Shown here: positions 8,828-18,607 of the stretch, one piece after another
Layout of the letters: every line of letters begins with the position of its first letter
How positions within the stretch are numbered: the first letter of the stretch is position 1
Assembly (NCBI GenBank): GCA_004295085.1
Contig: SHNF01000018.1
Location: 186,001-250,000 of the forward strand
Reading direction: 5' to 3'
DNA length: 64,000 bases
Source: Planctomycetota bacterium
Lineage (GTDB): Bacteria > Planctomycetota > UBA1135
Translations under genes and position numbers: made by a program
Notes under the pieces: model-generated
The model's database searches: none
Told to the model about the DNA's origin: nothing
Seen by the model: only the letters and a program-made list of their open reading frames with translations

Positions 8828-10128
8828 CGCTGGCGGAGAGCGGCGCCCAGCCCGGCGGCGCGCAGCAGGTCCGCCTCCCAGCTGCGGCCGCGCGGCGCCG
8901 GGCCGAAGCTGCGCGCGAGGGCCAGCAGCTCCGACTCGGTCCACCAGCCGCGGCTGCGGCCGCGCAGCTCGATCAGGTAGTCCAGCAGTTGCGCCAGCTC
9001 CGCCGGCGGCGGGACACCGTCGCCGCAGACCAGCAGCGCCTCCAGCTGCGCGAGCGGCAGGCGCTGCAGGACCGGGATCGGGATGCCGCGCACCCAGTGC
9101 AGCAGCGGCGCCTCCGCCTCCGCCGGTGGCGCCGCGGATGCGAGCGCCGCGGCGAGCTGCGGCGGATCGAGCAGGTAGGTGGCGCAGTAGCCGCGCAGGC
9201 GCGCCTGCGCCTCCGTTCCCTGGGCGAACGCCGCCTCCGCCTCCGCCGGCAGCGCGCGCAGCGTCCGTTGCACGCGTTCCTCGAGCGGCGGTAGCTGGGG
9301 AAACAGGCGCCGGTAGAACGCGCGCTCGGCGTCGAACAGCGTGCAGGCGTGGAACACAAGCGCCGGGTGGCCGTAGCGCGACGGCACCCAGGTGCCACCT
9401 ACCTGCGCCACGGCTTCTTCCAGCAGCAGGCGCTCCGCGTCCGGCAGCAGGTAGTCGGAGCGGGGCGCGTACACCAGGGCCGGCACGCGCAGCCCCGCGA
9501 CCACGAGCACGATGTCCACGGACAACGTGGCCCGCATCAACGCCGCCGGAAGGCGTCCCAGCGTGCGCGGATGGTAGTGCCGGGCCCAGTTGCGCGCGAC
9601 GGTCTCGGCGCGCACCGGCGCGATCAGGATCACCCCGGCCGGCCGCCGGCCCATGGCGAACAGTGCCGCCGCCGCCAAGGTGCCCAGGGAGGAGGCGCGC
9701 ACCAGCACGCGCCGGGGATCCCCGCCGGCGCGCTCCAGCGCCACTTCCCAGGCCGCCAGCGCGTCGCCCGGGATGTTGCGCGGCGAGCGCCGGCCGTTGC
9801 TGGCGCCCACGCCGCGGTAGTCGAGCATCACCGAGGCGAAGCCGAGGTCGCGCAGCTGCCACAGGCTCGGATGCCCGCGCAGGTGGCGCGTGCCGTAGGT
9901 GACGGAGCCCTCGGCCGGCAGATAGTGCAGCACCACCGGCGCTCCCGGATCCGCCGGCACGAACACCCCTTCCACGCGTTCGCCGCCGCGGAACGGGAGG
10001 CGGAGGTGCTCCGTGCCCGCCGGGAAGCTGCGCAGGTCCAGCTCCGGCAGGCCGCCCTCCAGCACCGCCGGCGGCACCATGGCTCCGGCGGCCGCGAGCA
10101 GCAAGTCGCGGGGGCGCGGTTTGGGCAT
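8824..10128 (-). CDS. Alpha/beta hydrolase-fold protein
   Basis: In this 434-residue protein the N-terminal 260 residues form an alpha/beta hydrolase. VMLDYRGVGASNG marks the strand and loop before the nucleophile elbow, which reads RASSLGTLA with Ser in an A-x-S-x-G variant of G-x-S-x-G. VPALVYAPRSDYLLP carries a likely acidic residue, and RYGHPAL a likely catalytic His. The C-terminal third is helical, Ala/Glu-rich and of unknown function. No clear signal peptide is seen. Substrate is unknown. The gene is convergent with the polyketide synthase, so the two are not cotranscribed even though they are neighbours. Confidence 0.8.
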   Translation of the reverse strand: MPKPRPRDLLLAAAGAMVPPAVLEGGLPELDLRSFPAGTEHLRLPFRGGERVEGVFVPADPGAPVVLHYLPAEGSVTYGTRHLRGHPSLWQLRDLGFASVMLDYRGVGASNGRRSPRNIPGDALAAWEVALERAGGDPRRVLVRASSLGTLAAAALFAMGRRPAGVILIAPVRAETVARNWARHYHPRTLGRLPAALMRATLSVDIVLVVAGLRVPALVYAPRSDYLLPDAERLLLEEAVAQVGGTWVPSRYGHPALVFHACTLFDAERAFYRRLFPQLPPLEERVQRTLRALPAEAEAAFAQGTEAQARLRGYCATYLLDPPQLAAALASAAPPAEAEAPLLHWVRGIPIPVLQRLPLAQLEALLVCGDGVPPPAELAQLLDYLIELRGRSRGWWTESELLALARSFGPAPRGRSWEADLLRAAGLGAALRQR

Positions 10129-10185
10129 CCCCCAGAACGGTAGCGTGCTCCGCGCGTCAGCGCTGGGCCGGCCAGGAGAGCCCGT

Positions 10186-10551
10186 TCACGCGTCCAGCGG
10201 AGCGCACAGCTCCAGGTCGTGGCCGTCCGGATCGGAGAAATACAACGAGCGCGCGGGCATCCAGCGGTGCAGCACTGGACCTTCGACGGCGATGCCGCAC
10301 CGGCGCAGGGCGGCCGCCGCGGCCTCGATATCGGCATCATCGACCGTGAAGGCGAGGTGCTGGAGCGGCCACTGCGCCGGGTCCTCCTGCAGCACGATCA
10401 TGCCGCCCGGCCCGGCGCGCAGGAACACGCGCTTCCGCGGATCATCGCGCAGGCCATCCTGCAGTCCCAGGACTTCCCGGTAGAACGCCTCGGCCCGCGC
10501 CAGGTCGCGCACGCGGACTGCGACCTCGTACACGCCGCGGATGGCCAGCAT
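10186..10551 (-). CDS. VOC-family (glyoxalase/dioxygenase-fold) protein
   Basis: The 121-residue protein has a single vicinal-oxygen-chelate module. It opens with YEVAVRVRDLARAEAFYREVLGL, has QHLAFTVDDADI in the middle and closes with SLYFSDPDGHDLELC. The residues expected to bind metal are present (His in the middle and Glu in the last strand). Enzyme activity is undetermined, with a glyoxalase-like, fosfomycin-resistance-like or dioxygenase role all possible. The ATG at 10551 is chosen because the fold starts directly after it; an in-frame upstream ATG at 10605 would add 18 unlikely residues. A TACGAT hexamer ends 8 bases before this start. Confidence 0.88.
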   Translation of the reverse strand: MLAIRGVYEVAVRVRDLARAEAFYREVLGLQDGLRDDPRKRVFLRAGPGGMIVLQEDPAQWPLQHLAFTVDDADIEAAAAALRRCGIAVEGPVLHRWMPARSLYFSDPDGHDLELCAPLDA

Positions 10552-10595
10552 CGCGCGCCATCGTAGCGGGCGCCCGTGGCTTGGCGGGGCAAAGA

Positions 10596-10615
10596 GCGCC
10601 CCCACGCGGGGGCGC
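10596..10615 (-). terminator. Intrinsic terminator after the anti-sigma fusion gene
   Basis: GCGCCCCC and GGGGGCGC pair perfectly over 8 bp around a 4-base loop. On the minus strand the hairpin is followed by TCTTTG. It lies 9 bp after the stop of the 10625-13219 gene. Confidence 0.7.
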
Positions 10616-10624
10616 CTGCCTGCG

Positions 10625-13219
10625 TTACCAGCGCACCTGGAAGCTCGCCTGCAGCGCGCTGTGGTCCTGCACGCGCTCGCGTGCGGCGTTGGCCTGCAGG
10701 AACAGCGTGCGCCGGCCCGCGTGGGACTCCACGGCGGCGTGCGCCAGCGCGTACGGCAGCTCGTTGCCCTGGGGATCGGTCACGCGGCCATCCACGGTGA
10801 AAACCGTGCCGGGCGGCAGCATCCCGTCCTCCAGCGCGACACGGGCCAGGATGCGCCAGTCGGCGCGGCGGTCGCCGCCGAACATGTCCCAGGCCTTGGG
10901 ATGAAAGCCCTCCTTCCAGGTGACCAGGACGTCGAAGCCCTGCTCGCCGCGGTTGCGCACCTCCACCTGCTCGAGCGGGTGGGCGGTGGGTCGGAACGGA
11001 GCCAGCGCCGGGTCCCCGATCAAGATGCGGTTGGCGCCGCCGCCCTGCATGACGTCCTCCGCCGCGGCCGGCATGGAGCCGTGCAGCTCGAGCACCAGCT
11101 CGCCGCCGGCCTGCAGGAACACGTCGTCCCACGTGGATTTCACCGCCGCGCCCAGGCTCGCGCCCTGCTCCAGGGCGAACTCGGTCTCGTTCAGGACCGC
11201 GTAGCCGTGGTTGGAGGCGATGGGGGCGAGCAGCGCCACCGCGCCGGCGCCCAGGAGGCTCAATCCCAGGCTCTCCTGCGGCTGCAGCTCGTACACGGTG
11301 GTGCCCTGCGTGCGCCCGAAGGTGGACACGATGTCGCCTTCCACGAACACGCGGCCGGTGGAGGCGGAGTGGCAGGTGCCGCTCCACACCACCGGACTCT
11401 GCAGGCGCAGTGCGTGGAAGAAGTCGGCCGTGATGCGCGGCATCTCGCCCGCGGGGTCGTAGCCGACCTTGCCGGGCGCGAAATCCCAGTGCTTGCTGGC
11501 GTCGATGTTGCGGCGGTCGTCGAACAGCCACACGCCCTGTGGATCGCCGTTTCCGGTCATGCTGATCACGCCGGCCTGCTGCAGGTCCGCCAGGCGCGCG
11601 CGCGCGAAATCCAGCACCTCCGGATCGCTCTCGACGATGGAGAAGCCCAGCCCGCTGCCCTGGAAACCCGCCGCCTCGGCCAGCTCCGGGATGTCGCCCG
11701 CAACGACGCCGCTCTTCGCGCCGGTCCGCACCGAGGTCTCGATCCAGGTGTGCGCGCTCAGCCCGGCCCGGTGGACTTCCTCCGTGCGCCGCCACAGCTC
11801 GCGCAGGCAGGCGCCGTCCCTGGCCGTGAAATAGCCGAACGTGAAGTCGGGGAAGGCGTCCGGGTCGAGCTGCGCGGACAGCAACAGGATGCGGCGGTGC
11901 AGGTCCACGTCCAGGTCCTGCGGCTTCACGACGAACAGGACCTGGGCCGGGCGGCGCCGCTGCAGCTCCTGGCGCAGGCCGTCGAAGTCCGCGCCGTCGA
12001 AGTCGACGATCCCGCCGTCGCCGGCGCCGTGGAAGCGCGCGGCCTGCCCGGCCACCTCGAGAAAGGCTGCGTCTGCGGCCGCGCCGGAGTCGAGGCCCAT
12101 GCGGACCACGCAGTAGCCGCTCTCCGGCGCAGACGCGGCGGGAACCTGCCACTTGCCGCCCGCGGCCGCGCCGGTCCGCGCCGGCGGGCGCTGCGGGTCG
12201 GGCGCGGCGCCGAGCGCGGCGCGCGCGTGCTCCACCATGTCCGAATCCGGGTAGTCCTCGATCAGGCCGCTCCAGATCGCTTCCGCCTGCGCGCGCAGCC
12301 CCAGCCGGTCGTGGTGCACGCCGTCGAAGAACAGCACGTAGGCGCGGCTGTCGTCCGCGGGGTAGCGCTCGAGCCAGGTGTGCGCGGCCGCGATCGCCTC
12401 CGCGTAGCGCTCCTGCCGGCTGAGCGCGGCGCTCAGGTAGAACAAGGACTGGTTGCGCTGGTCCTCCGACGCGTCCGGGTGCTCCCAGGCCGAGCGGAAA
12501 CAGGCCTCCGCCTGCGGCATGTCCTGGCCCTGGAAGAAGGCGCGCACGCCGGCGTCGAACAGCTGCGCCGGGGTCCTGGCGGGCTCCTGTCCCGGCTGGC
12601 CCTCGAAGAAGGCCCGCGTCAAGCAGGCGTGGTGCGTGCCGGGCCCCAGGCTCCGGCTGCCGAGGGAGGAGACCACGAACAGCGCGCCGCCGGGCCGGAT
12701 TTCCGCCTGCACCTCTCCTCGCAGCAGCACCAGCTTCCAGCCCTCGGAGGAGCCGTCCAGCTCGAACGCCGCCGGGCCGGTGGCGCGCAGCGCGCCCACG
12801 CCGCTCACGTCGATGCTGACGGAATGCCCCGGCGTGCCCAGCTCGAAGTGATTGGTGTAGCCCAGCGCCGTGGTCGCGCCGGCCTGCAGCAGCCAGGCCG
12901 GGGCCACGCTCAGGAACTGGTGCGTGGCCGAGCCATAGGCCGGGCGCGGTCCGAGCAGCATCTGCAGGCCGAGGATCCCCAGTCCGAACACCGCCACGGC
13001 GGCGGCCTGCCGCCACCAGCCGCGGCGCGCAGTCGACGCCCGGGCCGGACGGCCTTCCTCCAGCACGTTGGTGAGGGTCTGCTCGGCGATCATCTGCTTC
13101 TGGCAGGCCTCGCAATGCAGCAGGTGGCCTTCGATCGCCGCCCGCTCTCCCGCGCTCACCTCGTCCTCGAGGTAGGCGGAAAGCAGGGGGCGGACGCCGT
13201 CGCAAGCGCGCTCCTTCAT
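10625..13219 (-). CDS. Anti-sigma factor fused to FecR-like, TPR and C25/caspase-like domains
   Basis: The 864-residue membrane protein starts with a zinc-finger anti-sigma domain (His32, Cys36, Cys39: H-x3-C-x2-C). One membrane helix follows at about 71-89, then a FecR-like beta domain (about 100-205) and TPR-type helices (about 225-345). The large region at about 395-740 resembles clan CD peptidase C25. PDFTFGYFTARDG, WSGTCHSASTGRVF, GLSLLGAGAVALLAP and RILIGDPAL follow the C25 order. The position expected to hold the catalytic GHG reads TGNGDPQGVW, so the dyad may be altered or the domain inactive. A beta-rich C-terminus closes the protein. The gene starts 2 bp after the ECF sigma stop, so the pair is one operon. 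The anti-sigma role is well supported. The protease-like assignment is inferred from motif order. Confidence 0.8.
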   Translation of the reverse strand: MKERACDGVRPLLSAYLEDEVSAGERAAIEGHLLHCEACQKQMIAEQTLTNVLEEGRPARASTARRGWWRQAAAVAVFGLGILGLQMLLGPRPAYGSATHQFLSVAPAWLLQAGATTALGYTNHFELGTPGHSVSIDVSGVGALRATGPAAFELDGSSEGWKLVLLRGEVQAEIRPGGALFVVSSLGSRSLGPGTHHACLTRAFFEGQPGQEPARTPAQLFDAGVRAFFQGQDMPQAEACFRSAWEHPDASEDQRNQSLFYLSAALSRQERYAEAIAAAHTWLERYPADDSRAYVLFFDGVHHDRLGLRAQAEAIWSGLIEDYPDSDMVEHARAALGAAPDPQRPPARTGAAAGGKWQVPAASAPESGYCVVRMGLDSGAAADAAFLEVAGQAARFHGAGDGGIVDFDGADFDGLRQELQRRRPAQVLFVVKPQDLDVDLHRRILLLSAQLDPDAFPDFTFGYFTARDGACLRELWRRTEEVHRAGLSAHTWIETSVRTGAKSGVVAGDIPELAEAAGFQGSGLGFSIVESDPEVLDFARARLADLQQAGVISMTGNGDPQGVWLFDDRRNIDASKHWDFAPGKVGYDPAGEMPRITADFFHALRLQSPVVWSGTCHSASTGRVFVEGDIVSTFGRTQGTTVYELQPQESLGLSLLGAGAVALLAPIASNHGYAVLNETEFALEQGASLGAAVKSTWDDVFLQAGGELVLELHGSMPAAAEDVMQGGGANRILIGDPALAPFRPTAHPLEQVEVRNRGEQGFDVLVTWKEGFHPKAWDMFGGDRRADWRILARVALEDGMLPPGTVFTVDGRVTDPQGNELPYALAHAAVESHAGRRTLFLQANAARERVQDHSALQASFQVRW

Positions 13220-13221
13220 GG

Positions 13222-13752
13222 TCACTCCTCCTCCCGGTCCTGAGCCAGGCGCTGGCGCAGCGCCTGGCGTGCCAGGTGTACGCGGCCGCGCACCGTGGAC
13301 ACGGGCACGCCGAGCCGCCGGGCGATCTCGGAATAGCTCAGGCCGCGGCGGTAGCGCAGCTCCAGCACGGTCCGGTGCTCGCCGGCCAGCCGTCCGGCCG
13401 ACTCCCAGACGTCGCCGGACGCCAGGGGCGCCGGCAGTGCCGGCGGCGGCGCGGCCTCCAGGTCCGCAGGCAACGGTTCCTCCTTGCGCGCGCCGTGGCT
13501 GCGGTGATGGTCGGCGGCGCAGTTGCGGGCGATGCGCAGCAGCCAGCTCTCGAGCTTCTCCGGGTCGCTGAGGCGCTCCAGGTTGCGGAACGCCAGGTAG
13601 AAGGTCTGCTGGACCAGCTCTTCCTGCGCGTCGGGATCGCGCACCGACCAGCGGATCAACTGCCGCAGCTTGCGGTCGTGGCGCCGCACCACCTGGCCGA
13701 ACAAGGACAGCTCTCCTCCCAGGATGCGGGCGACCAGGACGGAATCTTGCAT
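13222..13752 (-). CDS. ECF-type RNA polymerase sigma factor
   Basis: The 176-residue protein shows region 2 (about 12-75: GGELSLFGQVVRRHDRKL, then DAQEELVQQTFYLAFRNL) and region 4 (about 115-170: LRYRRGLSYSEIARRLGVPVSTVRGRV). A Pro/Ala linker of about 35 residues joins them. It is the first gene of a two-gene operon with the anti-sigma fusion protein, which presumably holds it at the membrane. A GATAAT hexamer on the minus strand at 13817-13822 is a possible promoter element 64 bp upstream. The regulon is unknown. Confidence 0.94.
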   Translation of the reverse strand: MQDSVLVARILGGELSLFGQVVRRHDRKLRQLIRWSVRDPDAQEELVQQTFYLAFRNLERLSDPEKLESWLLRIARNCAADHHRSHGARKEEPLPADLEAAPPPALPAPLASGDVWESAGRLAGEHRTVLELRYRRGLSYSEIARRLGVPVSTVRGRVHLARQALRQRLAQDREEE

Positions 13753-13874
13753 GGCAGTGGGCCGCGTCTCCCTCGTCTCTCCCTTCCTGACGCAGCCGTG
13801 GCCGCGGAATCAAGGCATTATCGCGCGTTCCGGCGCGGCCGCCCGCACCGGTCCGCGCGCAAGCGCTGCCGGTG

Positions 13875-16124
13875 CTAGCGGCCCGGCTCGGTCCGGCGGC
13901 GGCGCGGGTCGCGGTCCCGGCGGTCCGGCAGCTCGCGCTCGAACGCCGGCGGCAGCAGGAGGGCCGGATCCAGCGCGTCCAGGGCCGCCTGCAGGCGGAC
14001 CGCCAGGTCGTCGCGCTTCAGGCTGGTCAGCCGCGCGAGCAGCATCTGGGCGGTGGCCACGGGCGAGAGACTCAGCCCGTCGTGGCTGGCCGCGGCCTCG
14101 GGCTTGCGCGCGAAGGAGGCGAGCAGCTCGGCCAGGGCTTCTTCGTAGTCGGCGCGCTCGTAGGCGAGGCGCGCGCGGCCGGCGTGCGCGAGCGCCACGT
14201 AGTGATCGGCGGCCGCGCGCGTGTCCGGATTGACCTCGATGCCGCGCTCGTAGTGGGCGATCGCGCGGCCGTAGGCCGCCAGGGCCTGCGTCTCCTCGCC
14301 CTTGCGTCGGTGGAACTCGGCGGCCACGAGCGAGGCGTAGCCGGCGAACCACTCCAGGTTGCGCGGCGCGTCTTCGCGGCGCAGCCGCGCCTCGTAAGCC
14401 GCCTCCAGGCCTTCCAGCCCCTGCTGCTCGAGGATCTGGGCGCGCAGCCGCTCGTGCAGGCCCCAGGAGTCCGGGAAGCGGTCCAGGCCGTCCTCGAGCA
14501 CGCGCGCGGCCTGATCGGCGGCGCCCAGCGACTTGAGGAAGTCGTGGTGCGCGAGCACCAGCGCGTCGGTGCCGTACGGATGTCGCGCCAGCACGGCGTA
14601 GGCGGCGTGCACGTCCGTGAGCCACTGCGCCGGCCATTCGGCCTGCTCGCGCACGGCTTTGGCGACCGCCTGCCGGCGCGCGTCCGCGAACAAGGCCAGC
14701 ACGGCCATCGCGTTCCAGCCCTGCTCGCCGGGCGGCAGCTCGGCCACCGCGGCTTCGGCGCGCGCGCGCGCCTGCTCGAAGTCGCCGAGGTAGTGGGCGG
14801 CGAGGGCCAGCGCCGCCTGCACGCGCCAGCCGGTCGCCCCCAGGCGCTCGGCCTCGAGCGCCGCGCGCTGCGCGTCCTCGAACATGAGGCGCGCGTATCT
14901 GGTCGCCGTGCGCCGGTCGGCGGCGAGCTGCAGCGCGGTCTTGGGATCCACCGCCAGCGCCAGCGACGCCTCCGCCAGCTCGAGGCGCGCCTGGGCGTCG
15001 CCGGGGCTCGCGGCGGCCCGGGCGGCTTCGCTGTCCAGGCGCGACTCCAGGGCGTACCAGTCACTCGCCGCCGCCGCTTCCGCGCCGGCCAGCGACTCCG
15101 ACCAGTCCTCCACGTCCAGCGCGCTCGAGCGCGCGTCCAGGCCCTGGTGCACGACCGCGAGCGTGCGCGCGCGCGGCGACGACGCGCCGATGCGCTCCAG
15201 TGCTGCGATCAAGGCCTCGCGCTCGCCCGCCTCCAGCGGCACGCGCAAGGTCTCGGCGATGAGGTCCACGGCCGCCGGCGAGCTGCTGGCGGCCAGCGCG
15301 CGCCGGGCCAGCTGGCCCAGCTCCGCGTCGAAGCCGAAGGCGGCGAGCCGCAGCAGGTCCACGGGGGCCGCGTCGGGCCGGGCCAGGGCCGCTTCCAGCA
15401 GCGCGCGGCGCCGGGCGCGGTCGCCCTGCAGGTACTCGGCCTCGACCGTTGTGCGGTCGGCGACGTCGCGGCTGGCGACCTGCTCCAGGATGGAGCGGTC
15501 GCCGCGCACCACCGGCGGGCTGCTGGGGCGGTCGGCGACGCCGTCGCGCAGGGCGTTGAAGATGGTGTCCGTGTCCCAGGCGTAGTACACGTCGTACTGC
15601 TCCTGGCCGTCCAGCTCGACCGCGATGTGGCGCGGCGCGATGCGCCGGCCCTCGAAGAACTTCTCGTACAGGACCGGCTCGATGGCGATGTGCTCGCCGC
15701 AGGTGACGCCTCCGAAGCGCGGGCAGGGGATGCGCCGGCCCTGCTCGTCGTAATCGCGCGGGCTGTGCCGGTACACCGAGGCGATGACGCACACGTAAGG
15801 CTCGTAGAGCTTGGCGATCTCCGGCTGGCGGTAGCGCACGCCCGCGTAGTGCTCGCTCGCGATCTCGCCGTCCATGTTCACGCACACCAGGATCGGCTTG
15901 CCGGTTTCCTTCGAGACCGCCAGCGCGTCCTCGTAGCTGCGCTGCCAGGTGATGAGGCACGGCTTCATCCAGTCCTCGGCGCTGGGAGCCGGCCACATCT
16001 GCTCGCGCGTGACGCCCGGAGGCAGGCCGCCGCCGCCCTGGCCGCCGCCGCCCTGGGCGGCGCCGGCAGAGGCCAGGACGGCCACGCACAGCGGGACGGC
16101 GAGCGGACGCGGACGGAGACCCAT
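13875..16124 (-). CDS. Exported thioredoxin-fold and TPR protein
   Basis: The 749-residue protein begins with a signal peptide (PLCVAVLASAGAAQ) and a Gly/Gln-rich linker. A region at about 50-180 resembles the thioredoxin-like fold of DUF255/thioredoxin_7 proteins (ALAVSKETGKPILVCVNMDG), but the usual C-x-x-C is absent at that site. The rest is all-helical with repeated Ala/Glu/Leu segments of TPR type up to the C-terminus. The ATG at 16124 is chosen because it places the signal peptide first, and a TATCAT box lies 6 bp upstream. It is probably periplasmic, with a scaffolding or assembly role; the exact function is not known. Confidence 0.72.
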   Translation of the reverse strand: MGLRPRPLAVPLCVAVLASAGAAQGGGGQGGGGLPPGVTREQMWPAPSAEDWMKPCLITWQRSYEDALAVSKETGKPILVCVNMDGEIASEHYAGVRYRQPEIAKLYEPYVCVIASVYRHSPRDYDEQGRRIPCPRFGGVTCGEHIAIEPVLYEKFFEGRRIAPRHIAVELDGQEQYDVYYAWDTDTIFNALRDGVADRPSSPPVVRGDRSILEQVASRDVADRTTVEAEYLQGDRARRRALLEAALARPDAAPVDLLRLAAFGFDAELGQLARRALAASSSPAAVDLIAETLRVPLEAGEREALIAALERIGASSPRARTLAVVHQGLDARSSALDVEDWSESLAGAEAAAASDWYALESRLDSEAARAAASPGDAQARLELAEASLALAVDPKTALQLAADRRTATRYARLMFEDAQRAALEAERLGATGWRVQAALALAAHYLGDFEQARARAEAAVAELPPGEQGWNAMAVLALFADARRQAVAKAVREQAEWPAQWLTDVHAAYAVLARHPYGTDALVLAHHDFLKSLGAADQAARVLEDGLDRFPDSWGLHERLRAQILEQQGLEGLEAAYEARLRREDAPRNLEWFAGYASLVAAEFHRRKGEETQALAAYGRAIAHYERGIEVNPDTRAAADHYVALAHAGRARLAYERADYEEALAELLASFARKPEAAASHDGLSLSPVATAQMLLARLTSLKRDDLAVRLQAALDALDPALLLPPAFERELPDRRDRDPRRRRTEPGR

Positions 16125-16130
16125 AGCGCT

Positions 16131-16136
16131 ATGATA
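16131..16136 (-). promoter_or_regulatory. -10-like hexamer TATCAT six bases before the ATG
   Basis: On the minus strand, TATCAT is followed by six bases and the ATG at 16124. This spacing would put the transcription start at or next to the start codon (leaderless). No -35 box is evident. Confidence 0.4.
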
Positions 16137-16267
16137 GGCGTGCAAGGCACGTTCCCGGCGCAAGGCGCCGCGCCGGCGCGGGCGCCGTGGACCCAAGGAA
16201 ACGGTTGCTGCCGGTCCCGCCCTGGTTTCTTGCGGGCACGGGCCGTGCACACTGCGACCCGCCGTAG

Positions 16268-17269
<1,002 letters not shown>

Positions 17270-17513
17270 CGAACGTGGCCGGATCGGCCGCAGAGATACG
17301 TACGGGGACAGAGATAGATAGAATGGGAGATCCACGTCAGGTGCGCAGTGCTACCCGGAGGTATGTGGCGGTTTTTCCCTGCAGCGGGTCGAGATCCGGT
17401 TCGACAACGGAGTCGAACAGCAACGGCGTACTTCTAAGCGTCTGTGAGCCCCATCGTTACTGTAGCATCGGTGGCGCACATCACGCCCGTCAAGCTGTTT
17501 CTTGAGATGCCCA
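17270..17513. other. Non-coding gap after moxR
   Basis: This 244-bp stretch lies between the convergent ends of moxR and the 17514-18566 gene and has visibly lower GC than moxR. No gene, clear hairpin terminator or IS end was recognised in it. Confidence 0.4.
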
Positions 17514-18566
17514 CTAATCTATCAGAACGACGTTGCTAATCTCGCACGTCGTCAAGTTCAGCGCCTGGATCCGGAGCTGCCCACAGGCACCCGCGGGTAC
17601 TGGAAAGTACACACTTCGTGCGTTCCCGAGCTCGCCGACATTGGACATCACGCCAAGCGCTACGCTTGCCCCCAACTCCACTTGCGTTCCGGCACAAGGA
17701 CCGGATGGAATCGTAAAGGGGCCACTTGAGCCAACGCTATAGAGGAAAGCGATTCGGTCACGTGGAGAAGCGCCAGTCAATGCGGCCCGCAGCGTCCCAG
17801 GACATGGACCAAGCACCATGAGGCGCATTGGGTAGGAGATTGGCTCCAAGAACTCCATGGCGCGGACGTCAACAGGTAGATCAACAATCCAATGGCGCTT
17901 GCCCGTTGCAGTATCGATGGTGGCAAGAACACTCGAGCCAGCGTACAACACACCGGTGCGATTGAAGCACAGAGTCTGGAATTCGCCTGAGAAAGCATCA
18001 ATGGAGGGGTTTACGTCGGTGGCCATGCCCGTCGCGGTGTTCAGAATCATGAGGCCACTAGGCGCCGATGCTGTATCGAAGTTCGCGTACGCATACAGAA
18101 CACCACCTGCGAAAGCGAGCGACTGGATGCTACCCAAGCCGGTTGAACCTACTAATTGAGCAGTGCCAGTAGCGAGGTCAATGGTGTAAAGCAAATCAAC
18201 GCCCTCATCCTGTATGGCGTACAGCACATCGCCTAGGCCGAACGCAATGCCTCGGATGTCATCCAGAGGAACCTGAGCCGCGAGAGTCAAGTCAGCCCGA
18301 TCCGGGTTAAACAAGGCGATGCCGGAGGGCCCACCTAGCGCTACGTGGCCGGCGACAAAGATCCGACCGCCACTGTCCTTGGCCATGGCATTTGTGCTGC
18401 CAAGCACAGGCGTAAAGCCCAAGTAGAAGACTTGTCCTGTGGACGATTGAATGGAGTACAGGTCGCCGAAGAAAGACATGCCGATGATGTCTTGTTCTTG
18501 AGCGATCCCAGTAACTGGGAACAGGCCCAGGGCCAGAAACACGACTGCGAGCCAACGGGTTCCCAT
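17514..18566 (-). CDS. Secreted beta-propeller-like protein with Cys-containing C-terminal domain
   Basis: The 350-residue protein has a clear signal peptide (MGTRWLAVVFLALGLFPVTG). Repeated beta segments of YVTN/NHL type follow (FGDLYSIQSSTGQVFYLG, DVLYAIQDEGVDLLYTID, GVLYAGSSVLATIDTATG). The C-terminal domain (about 245-350) has four spaced cysteines and the SGPFTIPSGPCAGT style seen in many secreted proteins of some Planctomycetota. The ATG at 18566 puts the signal peptide first. Base composition is clearly lower in GC than the flanking operon, and the gene runs against it, which suggests later insertion. No enzymatic residues are evident. Confidence 0.75.
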   Translation of the reverse strand: MGTRWLAVVFLALGLFPVTGIAQEQDIIGMSFFGDLYSIQSSTGQVFYLGFTPVLGSTNAMAKDSGGRIFVAGHVALGGPSGIALFNPDRADLTLAAQVPLDDIRGIAFGLGDVLYAIQDEGVDLLYTIDLATGTAQLVGSTGLGSIQSLAFAGGVLYAYANFDTASAPSGLMILNTATGMATDVNPSIDAFSGEFQTLCFNRTGVLYAGSSVLATIDTATGKRHWIVDLPVDVRAMEFLEPISYPMRLMVLGPCPGTLRAALTGASPRDRIAFLYSVGSSGPFTIPSGPCAGTQVELGASVALGVMSNVGELGNARSVYFPVPAGACGQLRIQALNLTTCEISNVVLID

Positions 18567-18607
18567 GGCGAAGCCTCCGCTGAACGGCGGACGTAAGAGT
18601 GTAGCGT

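Noticed and set aside
13220-13813. N-terminal extension of the anti-sigma fusion
   Set aside because: It overlaps the sigma gene in another frame and has no domain; the zinc-finger domain begins at ATG 13219.
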